In this document: piece after piece, positions 1 through 9,076 of the stretch
Position numbering within the stretch: position 1 is the first letter of the stretch
Layout of the letters: every line of letters begins with the position of its first letter
Origin: Myxococcota bacterium
GTDB taxonomy: Bacteria; Myxococcota_A; UBA9160; UBA4427
Direction: 5' to 3'
Length of the DNA stretch: 64,000 bases
NCBI GenBank assembly: GCA_041389495.1
Contig: JAWKRT010000002.1
Span: 248,001-312,000, forward strand
Translations under genes and position numbers: made by a program
Notes under the pieces: generated by a model
What the model was told of the DNA's origin: nothing
The model's database searches: none
What the model saw: only the letters and a program-made list of their open reading frames with translations

Positions 1-444
1 CGCATCCTCGCTCCGGGCGGGCGGCTCGTCGTCGCCGTGCCGAACTTCGCGAGCTGGCAGGCGCGCTTCGGCGGGCCCGGCTGGTTCCACCTCGACGCGC
101 CGCGGCACCTCCACCACTTCCCGCTGCCGGCGCTGCGCGCGCTCGTCGAGCGCTGCGGGTTCGCGTGCGAGCGCGCGCACCACTTCTCGCTGCGGCAGAA
201 CCCGTTCGGGTGGATCCAGAGCGCGCAGAACCGGCTCGACCCCGAGCACCCGAATCGCCTCTACACGGCGCTCCACCACCCGCGGCAGGGCGCGCGGCCA
301 CGCGCGGCGGAGCGGCTGCGCGCGTGGGCCTGGCTCGCCGCGCTCGGCGCGCCCGCGCTCGCGCTCTCCGTCCTCGAGGCCGTGTGCGAGAGCGGCGCGA
401 CCGTGCACGTCGTCGCGACGCGGCGCGACGGCGAGCGAGGCTAG
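1..444 (+). CDS. SAM-dependent methyltransferase, C-terminal part
   Basis: The reading frame is open from the first base, so the gene starts outside the window. The visible 147 residues begin with the strand typical of class I methyltransferases (APGGRLVVAVPNF), followed by a WFHLDAPRHLHHF segment and an ALRALVERCGF helix. That order is characteristic of the Methyltransf_23 type, in which the SAM-binding core lies further upstream. The stop is nine bases before the next gene, a membrane glycosyltransferase, so a role in surface-glycan or lipid modification is plausible but inferred. The substrate cannot be told from this fragment. Confidence 0.8.
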   Translation, partial: RILAPGGRLVVAVPNFASWQARFGGPGWFHLDAPRHLHHFPLPALRALVERCGFACERAHHFSLRQNPFGWIQSAQNRLDPEHPNRLYTALHHPRQGARPRAAERLRAWAWLAALGAPALALSVLEAVCESGATVHVVATRRDGERG

Positions 445-453
445 GCGGGCGCG

Positions 454-2634
454 GTGGAGGCGCGCGACCCGGCGGAGGGGGCCGAGCGGCCGCGGCCCAC
501 GGCGCGCGGGGCGGGCGGAGCGGGCGGCCGCGACCGCCACTCCGCCGCGACGTGGCCGGCCGCGTGGGTCGCCGCGATCGCCGTCGTCGTCGGCGTGCGC
601 GTCTGGAACGCGCTCGCCGGACCCGTGCTGCACGGCTACGACGCGTGGGCGCACGTCGCGTACGTGCTCTTCCTCGACACCTTCCACGCGCTTCCGCGGG
701 CCGACCAGGGATGGTCGTTCTTCCATCCGCCGCTCTACTACCTCGTCGGGCTCGCGCTCGCGCAGTCGGGCTCGGCGGACGTGCTCGCGCGCGGGCTCGC
801 GCTCTGGTCGAGCGCCGCGAGCGCGGGCGCCGCGGCCTGCACGGCGCTCGCGGTGCGGGCCGCGGTCGGACGCGGCGAGGACGCGGTCGCGCGCGCGGCG
901 CCGCTCGTCGCGTTCGTCGCGGTGGGTCTCCTGCCCGTGCACGTCTACACGAGCCCGATGCCCGGCAACGAGACGACGGCCGCCTTCTTCGCGACGGCGA
1001 CGGTCGCGCTGTACGCGGCGACGGCGCGGCGCACGGAGCGGCGGCTCGCGCTCGACGCGGCGATCGGTGCGCTCGGCGCGCTCGCGCTGCTGTCGAAGTT
1101 CAACGGCGCGCTCGCGCTCGGGACGGTGTTCGTCGTCGCGCTCGCGCGCGCGCTGCGCGCGCCGGTGCGCGCGGCCGCGGTGCGCGACTTCGCGCGCAGC
1201 GCGGCGACGGTCGGCGTCGTCGCGGTCGTCGTCGCGGGCCCGTGGTACGCGCGCAACCTCGCCGCCTACGGAACTCCCTTCCAGACGAGCCACGCCGTGC
1301 CCGAGGTCGCCGCGCAGGAGCGCACGCAGCCGCCGGGCGAGCGCGGGCTCCGCGACTTCGTCGCCCTCCCCGGGCCCGCCGCGCTGCTCGCCGACTCGCG
1401 CTTCGACGCCCCGCACGTCGTGCACTCGGTGTGGGGAACGCTGTACCTGAACCTGTGGTTCGACACGTTCCGCGGCGGCCAGTTTCCGAAGCTCGTGCGC
1501 GACGACGGCCCGTGGCGCGAGCGCCCGATCCACGTGCCGACGATCGCGATGGCGCTCGTCGGCGCGGGCCCGAGCGCGCTCGTGATCGCGGGCGCGTTCG
1601 CGGCCGCGCGGCGCGCGCTGCGCGACCGCGACGCGGTGCTCGACGCGTGCGCGCTCGTGCTGGTCGCGGCCGGCCTCGCCGCGTTCGCGGCCTTCGCGGT
1701 GCGCGTGCCGACCTTCGCCGCGGTGAAGGCTTCCTATCTATTGAACCTCTCGCTCGCCTGGGGCTGGCTCACGGTGCGCGGGCTCGGGCTCGTGCGCGCC
1801 CGGCTCGGACCGTGGGCCGCGCGTGCGGCGCTCGCGTGGGTGGCCTGCGCCGGGGCGGCGAGCGCGGCCGTGTTCACGAGCGGGCTCCTGTTCCCGATGG
1901 AGCGCGACCACGCGGACGTCTACGCGCTCCGCTCGTACTTCGGCGATGCCGACGCGGCGCGCGCGTGGTTCACCGACCCCGCGCTTCGCGACATGCGGTG
2001 GGCGATCGAGGAGATGGCGGCGATCGAGCTCGCGCACGGCGACGCACACGCGGCGCGCGCGCTCCTGCGCCGCGTGGCGGGAGAGGTGACGACGCCGCGC
2101 TTCGTCAACGCGCTCGCCGTCGCGACCGCGCTCGACGGCGGCGCGCGCCAGGCGCTGCGCATGTGGGACGGGCTGCTCGGCGCGGTCGAGATGCCGGAGG
2201 CGCGCATCAACCGCGCGCTCGTCCGGATGCAGGCGGGCGACCTCGACGGCGCGCGGCGCGACCTCGACGCGGCGCGCGCGCGCGCACCGGAGGTCGTCGC
2301 GCTCGCGCTCGCGACGGCCGAGCTCGAGCGACGCGCGGGAGACGGCGACGCGGCGCGCGCCGCTCGCGCGCGCGCGGAGGGCCTCGCGCGGAGTGCGCCG
2401 CGCGGCTACCCGCACGGCGTGGGCGACGGCGAGCTCCGCTACCCGGTGGAAGGCGACCGCTGGCTGCTCGTCGCCGACGGCGACGCGCTCGCGCTGTGGC
2501 GGCCCGCGCGCTCGCGCATCGCGCGGGTGTCCGGCGCGCGCGGACGAGCGGCGGACGCGGCCGCTGCGGCGAGCGCGCGACCCGCTCCGGCCGCGACGCC
2601 TGGGCCGGCCGCGCCGCGGCGGGCCGCGCCGTGA
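454..2634 (+). CDS. GT39-like membrane glycosyltransferase with C-terminal TPR-like region
   Basis: A 726-residue integral membrane protein. After a charged N-terminus the first membrane helix (about residues 35-52) is followed by a loop with GYDAWAH, whose acidic residue sits where GT-C enzymes (ArnT/PMT family) carry their catalytic Asp, and then by HPPLYYLVG. About ten hydrophobic helices follow, up to roughly residue 475. The rest (about 490-670) is Ala/Arg/Asp-rich helical sequence resembling TPR repeats. GTG at 454 follows the methyltransferase stop by nine bases. The end overlaps the next gene by four bases (GTGA), so the two are probably translationally coupled. The family uses polyprenyl-phosphate sugars; donor and acceptor here are unknown. 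Confidence 0.75.
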   Translation: MEARDPAEGAERPRPTARGAGGAGGRDRHSAATWPAAWVAAIAVVVGVRVWNALAGPVLHGYDAWAHVAYVLFLDTFHALPRADQGWSFFHPPLYYLVGLALAQSGSADVLARGLALWSSAASAGAAACTALAVRAAVGRGEDAVARAAPLVAFVAVGLLPVHVYTSPMPGNETTAAFFATATVALYAATARRTERRLALDAAIGALGALALLSKFNGALALGTVFVVALARALRAPVRAAAVRDFARSAATVGVVAVVVAGPWYARNLAAYGTPFQTSHAVPEVAAQERTQPPGERGLRDFVALPGPAALLADSRFDAPHVVHSVWGTLYLNLWFDTFRGGQFPKLVRDDGPWRERPIHVPTIAMALVGAGPSALVIAGAFAAARRALRDRDAVLDACALVLVAAGLAAFAAFAVRVPTFAAVKASYLLNLSLAWGWLTVRGLGLVRARLGPWAARAALAWVACAGAASAAVFTSGLLFPMERDHADVYALRSYFGDADAARAWFTDPALRDMRWAIEEMAAIELAHGDAHAARALLRRVAGEVTTPRFVNALAVATALDGGARQALRMWDGLLGAVEMPEARINRALVRMQAGDLDGARRDLDAARARAPEVVALALATAELERRAGDGDAARAARARAEGLARSAPRGYPHGVGDGELRYPVEGDRWLLVADGDALALWRPARSRIARVSGARGRAADAAAAASARPAPAATPGPAAPRRAAP

Positions 2635-4037
2635 CGCGATCGCGCGCGTGGTGGTCGCTCGGCGTGGCGCTCGCGGCCGTCGCCGTCGCGATGCGCGTGC
2701 ACAACGCGTTCGCCTACCTGCTCCACTACGGGTTCGACGCGCTCTTCAACTGGAAGTACGTCGAGCTGCTCACCGAGTTCTTCGTGCTGCCCGACCCGGA
2801 GTACGGCTGGTCGACGGCGCGCCCGCCGCTCTTCTTCCACCTCGCCGGCGGGCTCGCGCGCATCTTCGGGCCGGCGGCGCGCGACGCGGTGCCCGTCATC
2901 CGGCTCGCGAGCAGCGCGGTCGGGCTCGGCGCCGTCGCGCTGTGTGTCGCGTGGGTGCGCGCGCAGGGAGGCGACGCGAAGCGATGCGTGCTCGCGGGCG
3001 CGCTCGTCGCGTTCCTCCCGGCGCACGTCTACCTCTCGGCGATGCTGAACGAGGAGATCCTCGCGGCGTCGCTCACGACGCTCGCGCTGTTCCTGTACCT
3101 GCGCGCCGGCGCGGCGGCAGGCGGGCCGGGGGGTGCGGAAGGCGCGCCGCGGCTGCGCCGCGCGCTCGCACGCGACGTCGCGGTGGGTGTCGCGGCGGGG
3201 CTCGCCTGGCTGACGAAGCTCACGGGCGTGCTGACGGCGCTGTCGCTCGCGGCGGCGCGCGTCCTCGCGGGCGCGCGCGAGCGGCGGGCGCGGCCCGCGC
3301 TCGCGGGGGCGTGCGCGATCGGACTGGCCGCGCTCGCGACCGGAGGCTGGTTCTACGTCCGCAGCTACGTGCTGTACGGCTACTTCTACCCGAGCAACCT
3401 CGCGGCGCACCGCATCATGTGGAGCATGCCGCCCGGCGAGCGCACGCTCCTCGACTACGTCTACGTGCCGCTCGCGACGTTCGCGAACCCGCGTCTCGAC
3501 GACCCGGCCCTCCTGCACTCGGTCTGGGGCGGGACGTACGCGACGCTGTGGTTCGACGGGCAGCGCCACTTCACGCCGAGCGACGACGCCGTGGTCGATC
3601 GCGTCGGCGCGCTCGTCGCGTGCCTCGCCGTGCTGCCGTCGCTCGCGTTCTTCGCGGGGCTCGCGCGCGGCGTGCGGCGCGCGCTCGCCGACGCGCGCGC
3701 GCCCGACACGCCGATGCTGCTGCTCGTCGCCGCGACGCTCGCGGGCTACGCGGCGTACACGTGGGCGACGCCCTGGTTCGCGACCGTGAAGGGCTCGTAC
3801 CTGCTCGGTCTCGCCCTCCCGTACGCGCACTACACGAGCGAGGTGCTCGCCGACTGGACCGACGCGGCCCGGCGTCCGCGCTGGCTGCGCATCCTGCTCT
3901 TCGTGTGGCTCGCCGCGCTGCTCGCGGCGATCGTCGCGGCGTTCACGTTCGGGACGCCGCTCTGGGAGATGCGCGGCGGCGACCCGCTGCCGGGCCTCCC
4001 CTGGGAGGGCGCGCCGCCGCCGGACCACGTCTGGTAG
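2631..4037 (+). CDS. GT39-like membrane glycosyltransferase, tandem paralogue
   Basis: A 468-residue membrane protein starting at GTG inside the stop of the preceding gene. It is a paralogue of that protein: both have PGER followed by a short loop, HSVWG followed by an LWFDG/LWFDT segment, and a VKGSYLLGLAL / VKASYLLNLSL helix. The first extracytoplasmic loop has HYGFDALFNW and then ARPPLFFHLAGG, equivalent to the GYDAWAH and HPPLYYLVG motifs upstream. It lacks the C-terminal repeat region. The coupled pair may act as partner transferases on one lipid-linked substrate (inference). The encoded C-terminus is Pro-rich and short. Confidence 0.75.
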   Translation: MTRSRAWWSLGVALAAVAVAMRVHNAFAYLLHYGFDALFNWKYVELLTEFFVLPDPEYGWSTARPPLFFHLAGGLARIFGPAARDAVPVIRLASSAVGLGAVALCVAWVRAQGGDAKRCVLAGALVAFLPAHVYLSAMLNEEILAASLTTLALFLYLRAGAAAGGPGGAEGAPRLRRALARDVAVGVAAGLAWLTKLTGVLTALSLAAARVLAGARERRARPALAGACAIGLAALATGGWFYVRSYVLYGYFYPSNLAAHRIMWSMPPGERTLLDYVYVPLATFANPRLDDPALLHSVWGGTYATLWFDGQRHFTPSDDAVVDRVGALVACLAVLPSLAFFAGLARGVRRALADARAPDTPMLLLVAATLAGYAAYTWATPWFATVKGSYLLGLALPYAHYTSEVLADWTDAARRPRWLRILLFVWLAALLAAIVAAFTFGTPLWEMRGGDPLPGLPWEGAPPPDHVW

Positions 4038-4068
4038 CGGACCGCGCCGCGCCGGGATCGCGCCGCGA

Positions 4069-6150
4069 CTAACGAGTGTCGGGTCGGAGCGCGATGCGCG
4101 GGCTGCCGAACCAGGCGAGGCGGTGTCGCTCGTCGATGCGGCCCTGCGGGCGGACCTCGAGACGCAGCTCGACGCGCGCGCCCGCGAAGGCGGCGAGGTC
4201 GGCCTCGAGCGGGAGCCACGTGCGGCCCTGGTGCCGACCGTCGAGCAGGCTCGCGCGCGCGAGCTCGACGCGCGCGTCCTCGGGCTCTCCGGCGCGACGC
4301 AGCGATGCGATCGCGATCGTGCGCTCGGGATGGGCGTACTCGCTCGTGAGCCCGATCGTCTGCCACAGCCCGACGTCCGCCTGGAAGACGGCGTCGCGCG
4401 GCACGTCCACCTCGAAGTCGACGCCGCCGCCGTCGGCACCCGTCCAGAAGTCGAGCACGCGGCGGTTCATGCGCGCCGCGAGGCGCGGCGCGGGCGACGG
4501 CGCGGGCGCGGGCGGCGCGCCCGGCTCGCGCACCCACGCGCGCCCGCTCGCGCGGCGGTCGAACAGGTCGACCGCCGTCGGGCCGCGGTCCTCGCCGCGC
4601 TCGAGCAGTGTGAGCCAGCCGGGCGGCGCGCCGCGCGCGACGCGGAAGTAGCGCTCGAGGTGGGCCCACACGCCCGGGAGCTCGTCGCTGTAGTAGAGGT
4701 AGAGCGGCTGGTCGATGTCGCTCATCACGACGAAGCGCACGCGCTCGAGCGCGCGCGTGATGACGCGCTCCTGCTCCTCGCGCATGCCGGGGATCACGCC
4801 GCTGTAGGGCGTCGGGTTCGTCGTGCCGGTCGCGTAGTAGACGATGGGCTCGGCGCGCGCGACGAAGATCGGCTCGCCGGGCGCGGCGCGCTCGCGCAGG
4901 GCGCGGATGACGCGCGGGAGCGCGGGTGCCTTCAGCATCTCGTTGACGGGCCGCAGCGGGAGCTTCGGGCCGAAGGTCGCCGGACCGGCCGCGCGGTGGA
5001 GCCACACGCCCGTCGCGACGACGGCGACCGCGAGGCCCGCTGCGAGCGCGGCGGCGAGCGCGCGGCGCTGCGCGCGTGCGGCGGGCGCGCGCGCGACGAG
5101 GCAGAGCTGCACGACCGCGGCGGGCAGCACGTACACGAGGTGGCCCCAGTCGGTGCGCGGGAAGAGCCCGGGCACGAGCGCCGCCAGCAGCGCCGCGTGT
5201 ACCCACGTGGCGGGCGCGAGCCCGCGGCGCAGCGCGGCGACCGCGGCGAGCGCGAGCGCTGCGAACGGCGCCGCGTACAGCGCTTGCGTCGCGAGCGAGG
5301 GCGTCGCGCCGAGCCGTCCGAACACGCCGTAGCGGAAGCCGTAGAGCGCCGGCACGTAGCGGCTGCGCTCGACGTACACGTCGCCGAGGAGCTCGCCCGG
5401 CGGCCACAGGTTCGGGTAGGCGGAGCCGAACGTGTCGCGGAACGAGAGCGGGAGGAAGACGAGCGAGTCGACGAGCGCCGCGAGGTCGCCCCGCCACGCG
5501 TAGAGCGCGAGCGTCGCGGCGGCGACGGATGCGCCGCCCGCCGCGTAGAGCGCGAGCCGCCGCGCGAGCGGAGCCGCGCCGCGCGCGAAGGCGAGGCACC
5601 CGAGGAAGGCGACGGCGAGGCCGGCGCCGAGGTTCTGCTTGCAGAGCGCGACGAGCGCGACGAGCGCCCCCGCCGCGAGCGCGAAGCGCGCATCGTCGAG
5701 CGCGCGCGCCGTCGCCCACGCCGCGATCATCGCGAGATGCAGCGCGGTGAGCGCGTAGAAGTACAGCGAGAAGAGCGGGAACAGCAGGACGGGCGCGGCC
5801 GCGAAGGCGGCGGCGGCGACGTGTGCGAGTGCGTCGCCGCGCGCCCGGTACGCGAGCGCGAAGCACGCGGCGGTCGCCGCGCCGTGCATCGCGGCGACCG
5901 CGCCGCGCGCGACGAAGATGCCGTCGCCGAACGCGCGGAAGAGCAGGGCGAGCAGCTCGAACGGGAGCGGCCCGGTGAAGCTCGCGAGATCGCGGAAGAG
6001 GTGCTCGCCGCCGACCATCCGCTGCGCGAGGTGCAGCGCGATGCCCTCCTCGAGCATGTTGGGCTCGAGCGGCGTCATCCACGCGCACGCCGCCGCTCCC
6101 GCCATCGCCCACGCGAGGGTCGGGACGAGCGGTCGGGCGTCGTCGTGCAT
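4069..6150 (-). CDS. Membrane glycosyltransferase-like protein with C-terminal soluble domain
   Basis: A 693-residue protein convergent with the two GT39-like genes. The N-terminal two thirds contain about ten hydrophobic helices. The first loop reads LEPNMLEEGIALHLAQRM and then FTGPLPFELLALLFRAFG, resembling the acidic first loop of GT-C transferases. From about residue 430 the protein is hydrophilic and looks like an extracytoplasmic domain; IVYYATGTTNPTPYSG lies in this part. The start is the ATG at 6148-6150; frame upstream of it codes low-complexity sequence. The leader on this strand has a TACCGT element 65 bases upstream. I cannot name the sugar or acceptor; GT39/DUF2029-type function is inferred from topology. 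Confidence 0.65.
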   Translation of the reverse strand: MHDDARPLVPTLAWAMAGAAACAWMTPLEPNMLEEGIALHLAQRMVGGEHLFRDLASFTGPLPFELLALLFRAFGDGIFVARGAVAAMHGAATAACFALAYRARGDALAHVAAAAFAAAPVLLFPLFSLYFYALTALHLAMIAAWATARALDDARFALAAGALVALVALCKQNLGAGLAVAFLGCLAFARGAAPLARRLALYAAGGASVAAATLALYAWRGDLAALVDSLVFLPLSFRDTFGSAYPNLWPPGELLGDVYVERSRYVPALYGFRYGVFGRLGATPSLATQALYAAPFAALALAAVAALRRGLAPATWVHAALLAALVPGLFPRTDWGHLVYVLPAAVVQLCLVARAPAARAQRRALAAALAAGLAVAVVATGVWLHRAAGPATFGPKLPLRPVNEMLKAPALPRVIRALRERAAPGEPIFVARAEPIVYYATGTTNPTPYSGVIPGMREEQERVITRALERVRFVVMSDIDQPLYLYYSDELPGVWAHLERYFRVARGAPPGWLTLLERGEDRGPTAVDLFDRRASGRAWVREPGAPPAPAPSPAPRLAARMNRRVLDFWTGADGGGVDFEVDVPRDAVFQADVGLWQTIGLTSEYAHPERTIAIASLRRAGEPEDARVELARASLLDGRHQGRTWLPLEADLAAFAGARVELRLEVRPQGRIDERHRLAWFGSPRIALRPDTR

Positions 6151-6215
6151 GCGAGGCGCGCTCCTCGTCCGGCGTCGCACGGCGGCGACGGAGCCGCGGC
6201 GACGGAGCGGCGGCG

Positions 6216-6221
6216 ACGGTA
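6216..6221 (-). promoter_or_regulatory. Putative -10 element (TACCGT)
   Basis: On the minus strand TACCGT, preceded by GA, lies 65 bases upstream of the membrane transferase start at 6150. It matches the TANNNT pattern seen before many genes in this window. The strand between it and the gene carries three copies of CGGCGACGG (6181-6220), a short imperfect repeat. Confidence 0.35.
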
Positions 6222-6321
6222 TCACCCGCGCCCGAGCGGCGCGCACGCGCGCGAAGCCCGCGCGCGGGTGTCGGGCCGCGCGCGCGGCGAAGGGTGGAGC
6301 GGCGCGCGCGTGCGCCGCGGA

Positions 6322-6327
6322 TAGACT
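6322..6327 (+). promoter_or_regulatory. Putative -10 element (TAGACT)
   Basis: TAGACT in an otherwise GC-only stretch, upstream of the cytochrome c gene. A GTG in frame begins nine bases later (6337), but the gene has a much better ribosome-binding site before the ATG at 6448. The likely transcript therefore has a leader of about 110 bases. The leader starts with short repeats of GTGGCTCG at 6337-6370. Confidence 0.35.
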
Positions 6328-6447
6328 CTCGCCGCAGTGGCTCGCGGCTCGTGGCTCGTGGCTCGCGTGCGCGCGCGAGGGGCGGCCGCGGTGCCCGGGA
6401 ACCGGGGGCCGAACGGGTTCGGACCCGACGCGCGGAGGAGGGCGCAC

Positions 6448-7041
6448 ATGCGACGCGGAGCAGAGCGAGCGGTGGAAGCGGTTCGAGACCGGGCTCGCGA
6501 TCGGGCCCGGACGCGCGGACACCGGGTGGCGGTGGCGCGCGCGTGCACACTGCTCGCGATCCTCGCGCTCGCCGTCGCCGCATGCGGCGGAGGGGACGAG
6601 CCCTCCGCGCCGCCGACGAGCCCGGCGCCGACGCCGGCGCCCGTCCCCACGCCGGCTCCCACTCCGCCGCCGCCGCCGCCGACCCCCGCGCCGACGCCGC
6701 CTCCCGCGTCCACCGAGCCGATCGCCGAGAGAGGTGATGCGCGCGTCGGGGCTCCGATCTATGCGACCTACTGCGCGACGTGCCACGGTGCGAAGGGCGA
6801 CGGCGACGGGCCGCTCAGCCAGGGGCTGCAGCCGCAGCCCGCGAAGCACTCGGACGGCGCCTACATGAACGGGCTGAGCGACGAGTACCTGGCCAAGGTC
6901 ATCCGCGAGGGCGGACCGGCGGTCGGGAAGTCGCCGCTCATGGCGGCCTGGGGCAACGTGCTCACCGATCAGGACATCGCGCACGTCGTCGCCTTCGTCC
7001 GCACGCTCGCCGACCCGCCGTACACGCCGCCGGCCGACTAG
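6448..7041 (+). CDS. Lipoprotein c-type cytochrome, single haem
   Basis: A 197-residue protein. ATG at 6448 is preceded by GGAGGAG at 6434-6440. A hydrophobic segment ends in LAVAACGGG, a good lipobox, so the mature protein should be lipid-anchored on the periplasmic side. A Pro/Ala/Thr linker (APTPAPVPTP and a run of prolines) follows. The globular part then starts with GAPIYATYCATCHGAKGDGDG, the class I haem site (CATCH), and has a possible axial Met in KSPLMAAWGN. The fold matches Cytochrome_CBB3/C-type domains of about 90 residues. It is likely an electron-transfer protein; its partner oxidoreductase is not evident here. A strong hairpin lies just after the stop. Confidence 0.85.
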   Translation: MRRGAERAVEAVRDRARDRARTRGHRVAVARACTLLAILALAVAACGGGDEPSAPPTSPAPTPAPVPTPAPTPPPPPPTPAPTPPPASTEPIAERGDARVGAPIYATYCATCHGAKGDGDGPLSQGLQPQPAKHSDGAYMNGLSDEYLAKVIREGGPAVGKSPLMAAWGNVLTDQDIAHVVAFVRTLADPPYTPPAD

Positions 7042-7053
7042 CACGCCGGCCGC

Positions 7054-7081
7054 GTGCGCTCCTCGCGAGGGGAGCGCGCAC
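7054..7081 (+). terminator. GC-rich hairpin after cytochrome c gene
   Basis: GTGCGCTCC and GGAGCGCGCAC pair around a TCGCGAG centre, 12 bases after the cytochrome c stop. No T-run follows, so this is a hairpin that could slow or end transcription rather than a textbook terminator. Confidence 0.35.
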
Positions 7082-7259
7082 GCGCCTCGACGCTGCACCG
7101 CGCGCTGCCGGCGCGCTCGGGCATTCGCCCGAGCGCGGGCGCGTGAGTGCGTCGCGCGGGTCAGGCCCGGCCCCCGGCCCTCCGATAGCGCGGGCCGCAC
7201 GCCCCCCGCGGCGTGCGCCGGCACGCGAGGGGCGTGCCTCGTTCCGCGAAGGAGTGGGC

Positions 7260-8948
7260 GTGGGCTACGAGCTCGGCGACGTCATCGCCGTCATCAATCT
7301 CGCTCTGCTGGTCGTGATGATCGGCGGGCCGCCGATCGTGATCCTGTCCCTCTACCTGTCGGATCGCAACCAGTCGCAGCACGCGGTGCTGCGCAACTTC
7401 CCGCTCCTCGGTCGCATCCGCTACGTGCTCGAGCACATCGGGCCGGAGCTCCGGCAGTACCTCTTCAACTCGGATCGCGAGGGCAAGCCGTTCTCGCGCG
7501 ACGACTACCACACGGTCGTCTTCGCCGGGAAGTACCTCAAGAGCATCATGTCGTTCGGGTCGAAGCGCGACTTCGACCAGCCCGGCTGGTACCTGCGCAA
7601 CTCGATGGTCGTCACGCTGATGCAGGACCTGCGCATCGTGCGCGAGCCGCTCCTTCCGACGCGCCGGTACGTGATCGAGAGCGAAGGGCTCATGTCCCGC
7701 AAGGAGAAGATGGGCGACCAGACCGTGTCGCCGTGGACGCTGCCCGACGAGGACGCGCTCGTGGTCGGCGCGGGCCTCGCGCACCCGTGGACGCTGCGCG
7801 GGCTGATCGGGATGAGTGCGATGTCGTACGGCGCGCTCGGTCGCAACGCCATCCAGGCCATGAGTCACGGCCTCGCGATGGCGACGGGCTCGTGGCTCAA
7901 CACGGGTGAGGGCGGCCTGTCCGAGCACCATCTGGTCGGCGGCGGGGACGTCGTGTTCCAGATCGGGCCGGGCCTGTTCGGCGTGCGCACCGAGGCCGGC
8001 GAGTGGGACTGGGACGAGTTCCGCAGCAAGGCGGCCGTGCCGCAGGTGAGGGGCTTCGAGCTCAAGATCCACCAGGGCGCGAAGATCCGCGGCGGGCACG
8101 TCGAGGCGGAGAAGGTGACCGAGGAGATCGCGCGCATCCGACGCGTGCCCGCGTTCACGACGATCGACGCGCCCAACCGCTTCGAGATGTTCGCGACGAT
8201 CGACCAGCTCTTCGATCACGTGAGCCGCATGCGCAGCGAGGCGCAGAAGCCCGTGGGCATCAAGGTCGTCGTCGGCGGGCCCGGCTCGTGCGACGACATC
8301 GCGGCGGCGATGGCGCGGCGGGGCGACGGGCCGGACTGGATCACGGTCGACGGCGGCGAGGGCGGGTCGGGCGCGATGTACCAGGAGATGGCCGACACGA
8401 TGGGCCTCCCGGTGCGCTCGGGGCTCGTCGAGATGGACGACGCGCTGCGCCGCCACGGCGTGCGCGACCGCGTCCGGATCTTCGCCTCGGGCATGATGTT
8501 CTCGGCCGACCGCATCGCGATCGCGCTCTCGCTCGGGGCGGACGCCGTCAACATCGCGCGCGGGCTGATGATCTCGGTCGGCTGCATCCAGGCGCAGAAG
8601 TGCCACAGCAACCAGTGCCCGGTCGGCGTCGCGACGACCGACGAGAAGCTGATGAAGGCACTCGTCGTCGACGAGAAGAAGTTCCGGGTGATGAACTACA
8701 TCGTGACGTTGCGCGCTGCGCTCGCGTCGCTCACCGCCGCCGCGGGCCTGCGCTCGCCGACCGAGTTCACGCGCCACCACGCCGTGTACCGCGACGCCTA
8801 CGGCCGCGTCGCGTCGGCCGCCGACATCTTCCCGAGCCCGCGGCCCGGGTCGGCGCGCCGCCCCGCCGTGCTGCCGCGCATCGACGTGCTGCGCGGCGAC
8901 GGCGCGCTCGTGGGACTCGGCGACGAGGAGAAGCCCGAGGCTCGCTAG
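7260..8948 (+). CDS. FMN-binding glutamate synthase-family protein, membrane anchored
   Basis: A 562-residue protein with one N-terminal membrane helix (about residues 8-30) and a long domain of the Glu_synthase (GltS FMN-binding) family. Diagnostic stretches are MSYGALGRNAIQAMSHG, NTGEGGLSEHHL, GGPGSCDDIA, TVDGGEGGSGAMYQ, and the cysteine cluster CIQAQKCHSNQCPVG near residue 441, which in glutamate synthase binds a 3Fe-4S centre. Amidotransferase and FAD domains are absent, as in stand-alone family members whose reaction is not firmly known. Start GTG 7260 has AAGGAG five bases upstream; GTG 7254 is also in frame. The membrane anchor suggests electron transfer at the inner membrane. The neighbouring cytochrome c is a possible but unproven partner. 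Confidence 0.85.
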   Translation: MGYELGDVIAVINLALLVVMIGGPPIVILSLYLSDRNQSQHAVLRNFPLLGRIRYVLEHIGPELRQYLFNSDREGKPFSRDDYHTVVFAGKYLKSIMSFGSKRDFDQPGWYLRNSMVVTLMQDLRIVREPLLPTRRYVIESEGLMSRKEKMGDQTVSPWTLPDEDALVVGAGLAHPWTLRGLIGMSAMSYGALGRNAIQAMSHGLAMATGSWLNTGEGGLSEHHLVGGGDVVFQIGPGLFGVRTEAGEWDWDEFRSKAAVPQVRGFELKIHQGAKIRGGHVEAEKVTEEIARIRRVPAFTTIDAPNRFEMFATIDQLFDHVSRMRSEAQKPVGIKVVVGGPGSCDDIAAAMARRGDGPDWITVDGGEGGSGAMYQEMADTMGLPVRSGLVEMDDALRRHGVRDRVRIFASGMMFSADRIAIALSLGADAVNIARGLMISVGCIQAQKCHSNQCPVGVATTDEKLMKALVVDEKKFRVMNYIVTLRAALASLTAAAGLRSPTEFTRHHAVYRDAYGRVASAADIFPSPRPGSARRPAVLPRIDVLRGDGALVGLGDEEKPEAR

Positions 8949-9007
8949 GCGCGCGGAGGGAGTTCGCCGCCCGCCGCCCGCCCGCGCGCGGGCCGCGCCG
9001 CGCGCGG

Positions 9008-9013
9008 TATGCT
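9008..9013 (+). promoter_or_regulatory. Putative -10 element (TATGCT)
   Basis: TATGCTGCGCGC, the commonest form of the recurring TANNNT element, 63 bases before the AI-2E family start at 9077. The same 12 bases recur at 47087 before the alpha/beta hydrolase. Confidence 0.45.
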
Positions 9014-9076
9014 GCGCGCGCCCTCGCGGCGCGCACACCGCGCGGCGCGCGCACGGCGAAGCAGACGGGAGCCGCG

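Noticed and set aside
6780..7259. Upstream extension of the glutamate-synthase-like frame
   Set aside because: It overlaps the cytochrome c gene in another frame and codes Arg/Gly low-complexity sequence; the family's N-terminal membrane helix begins after 7260.
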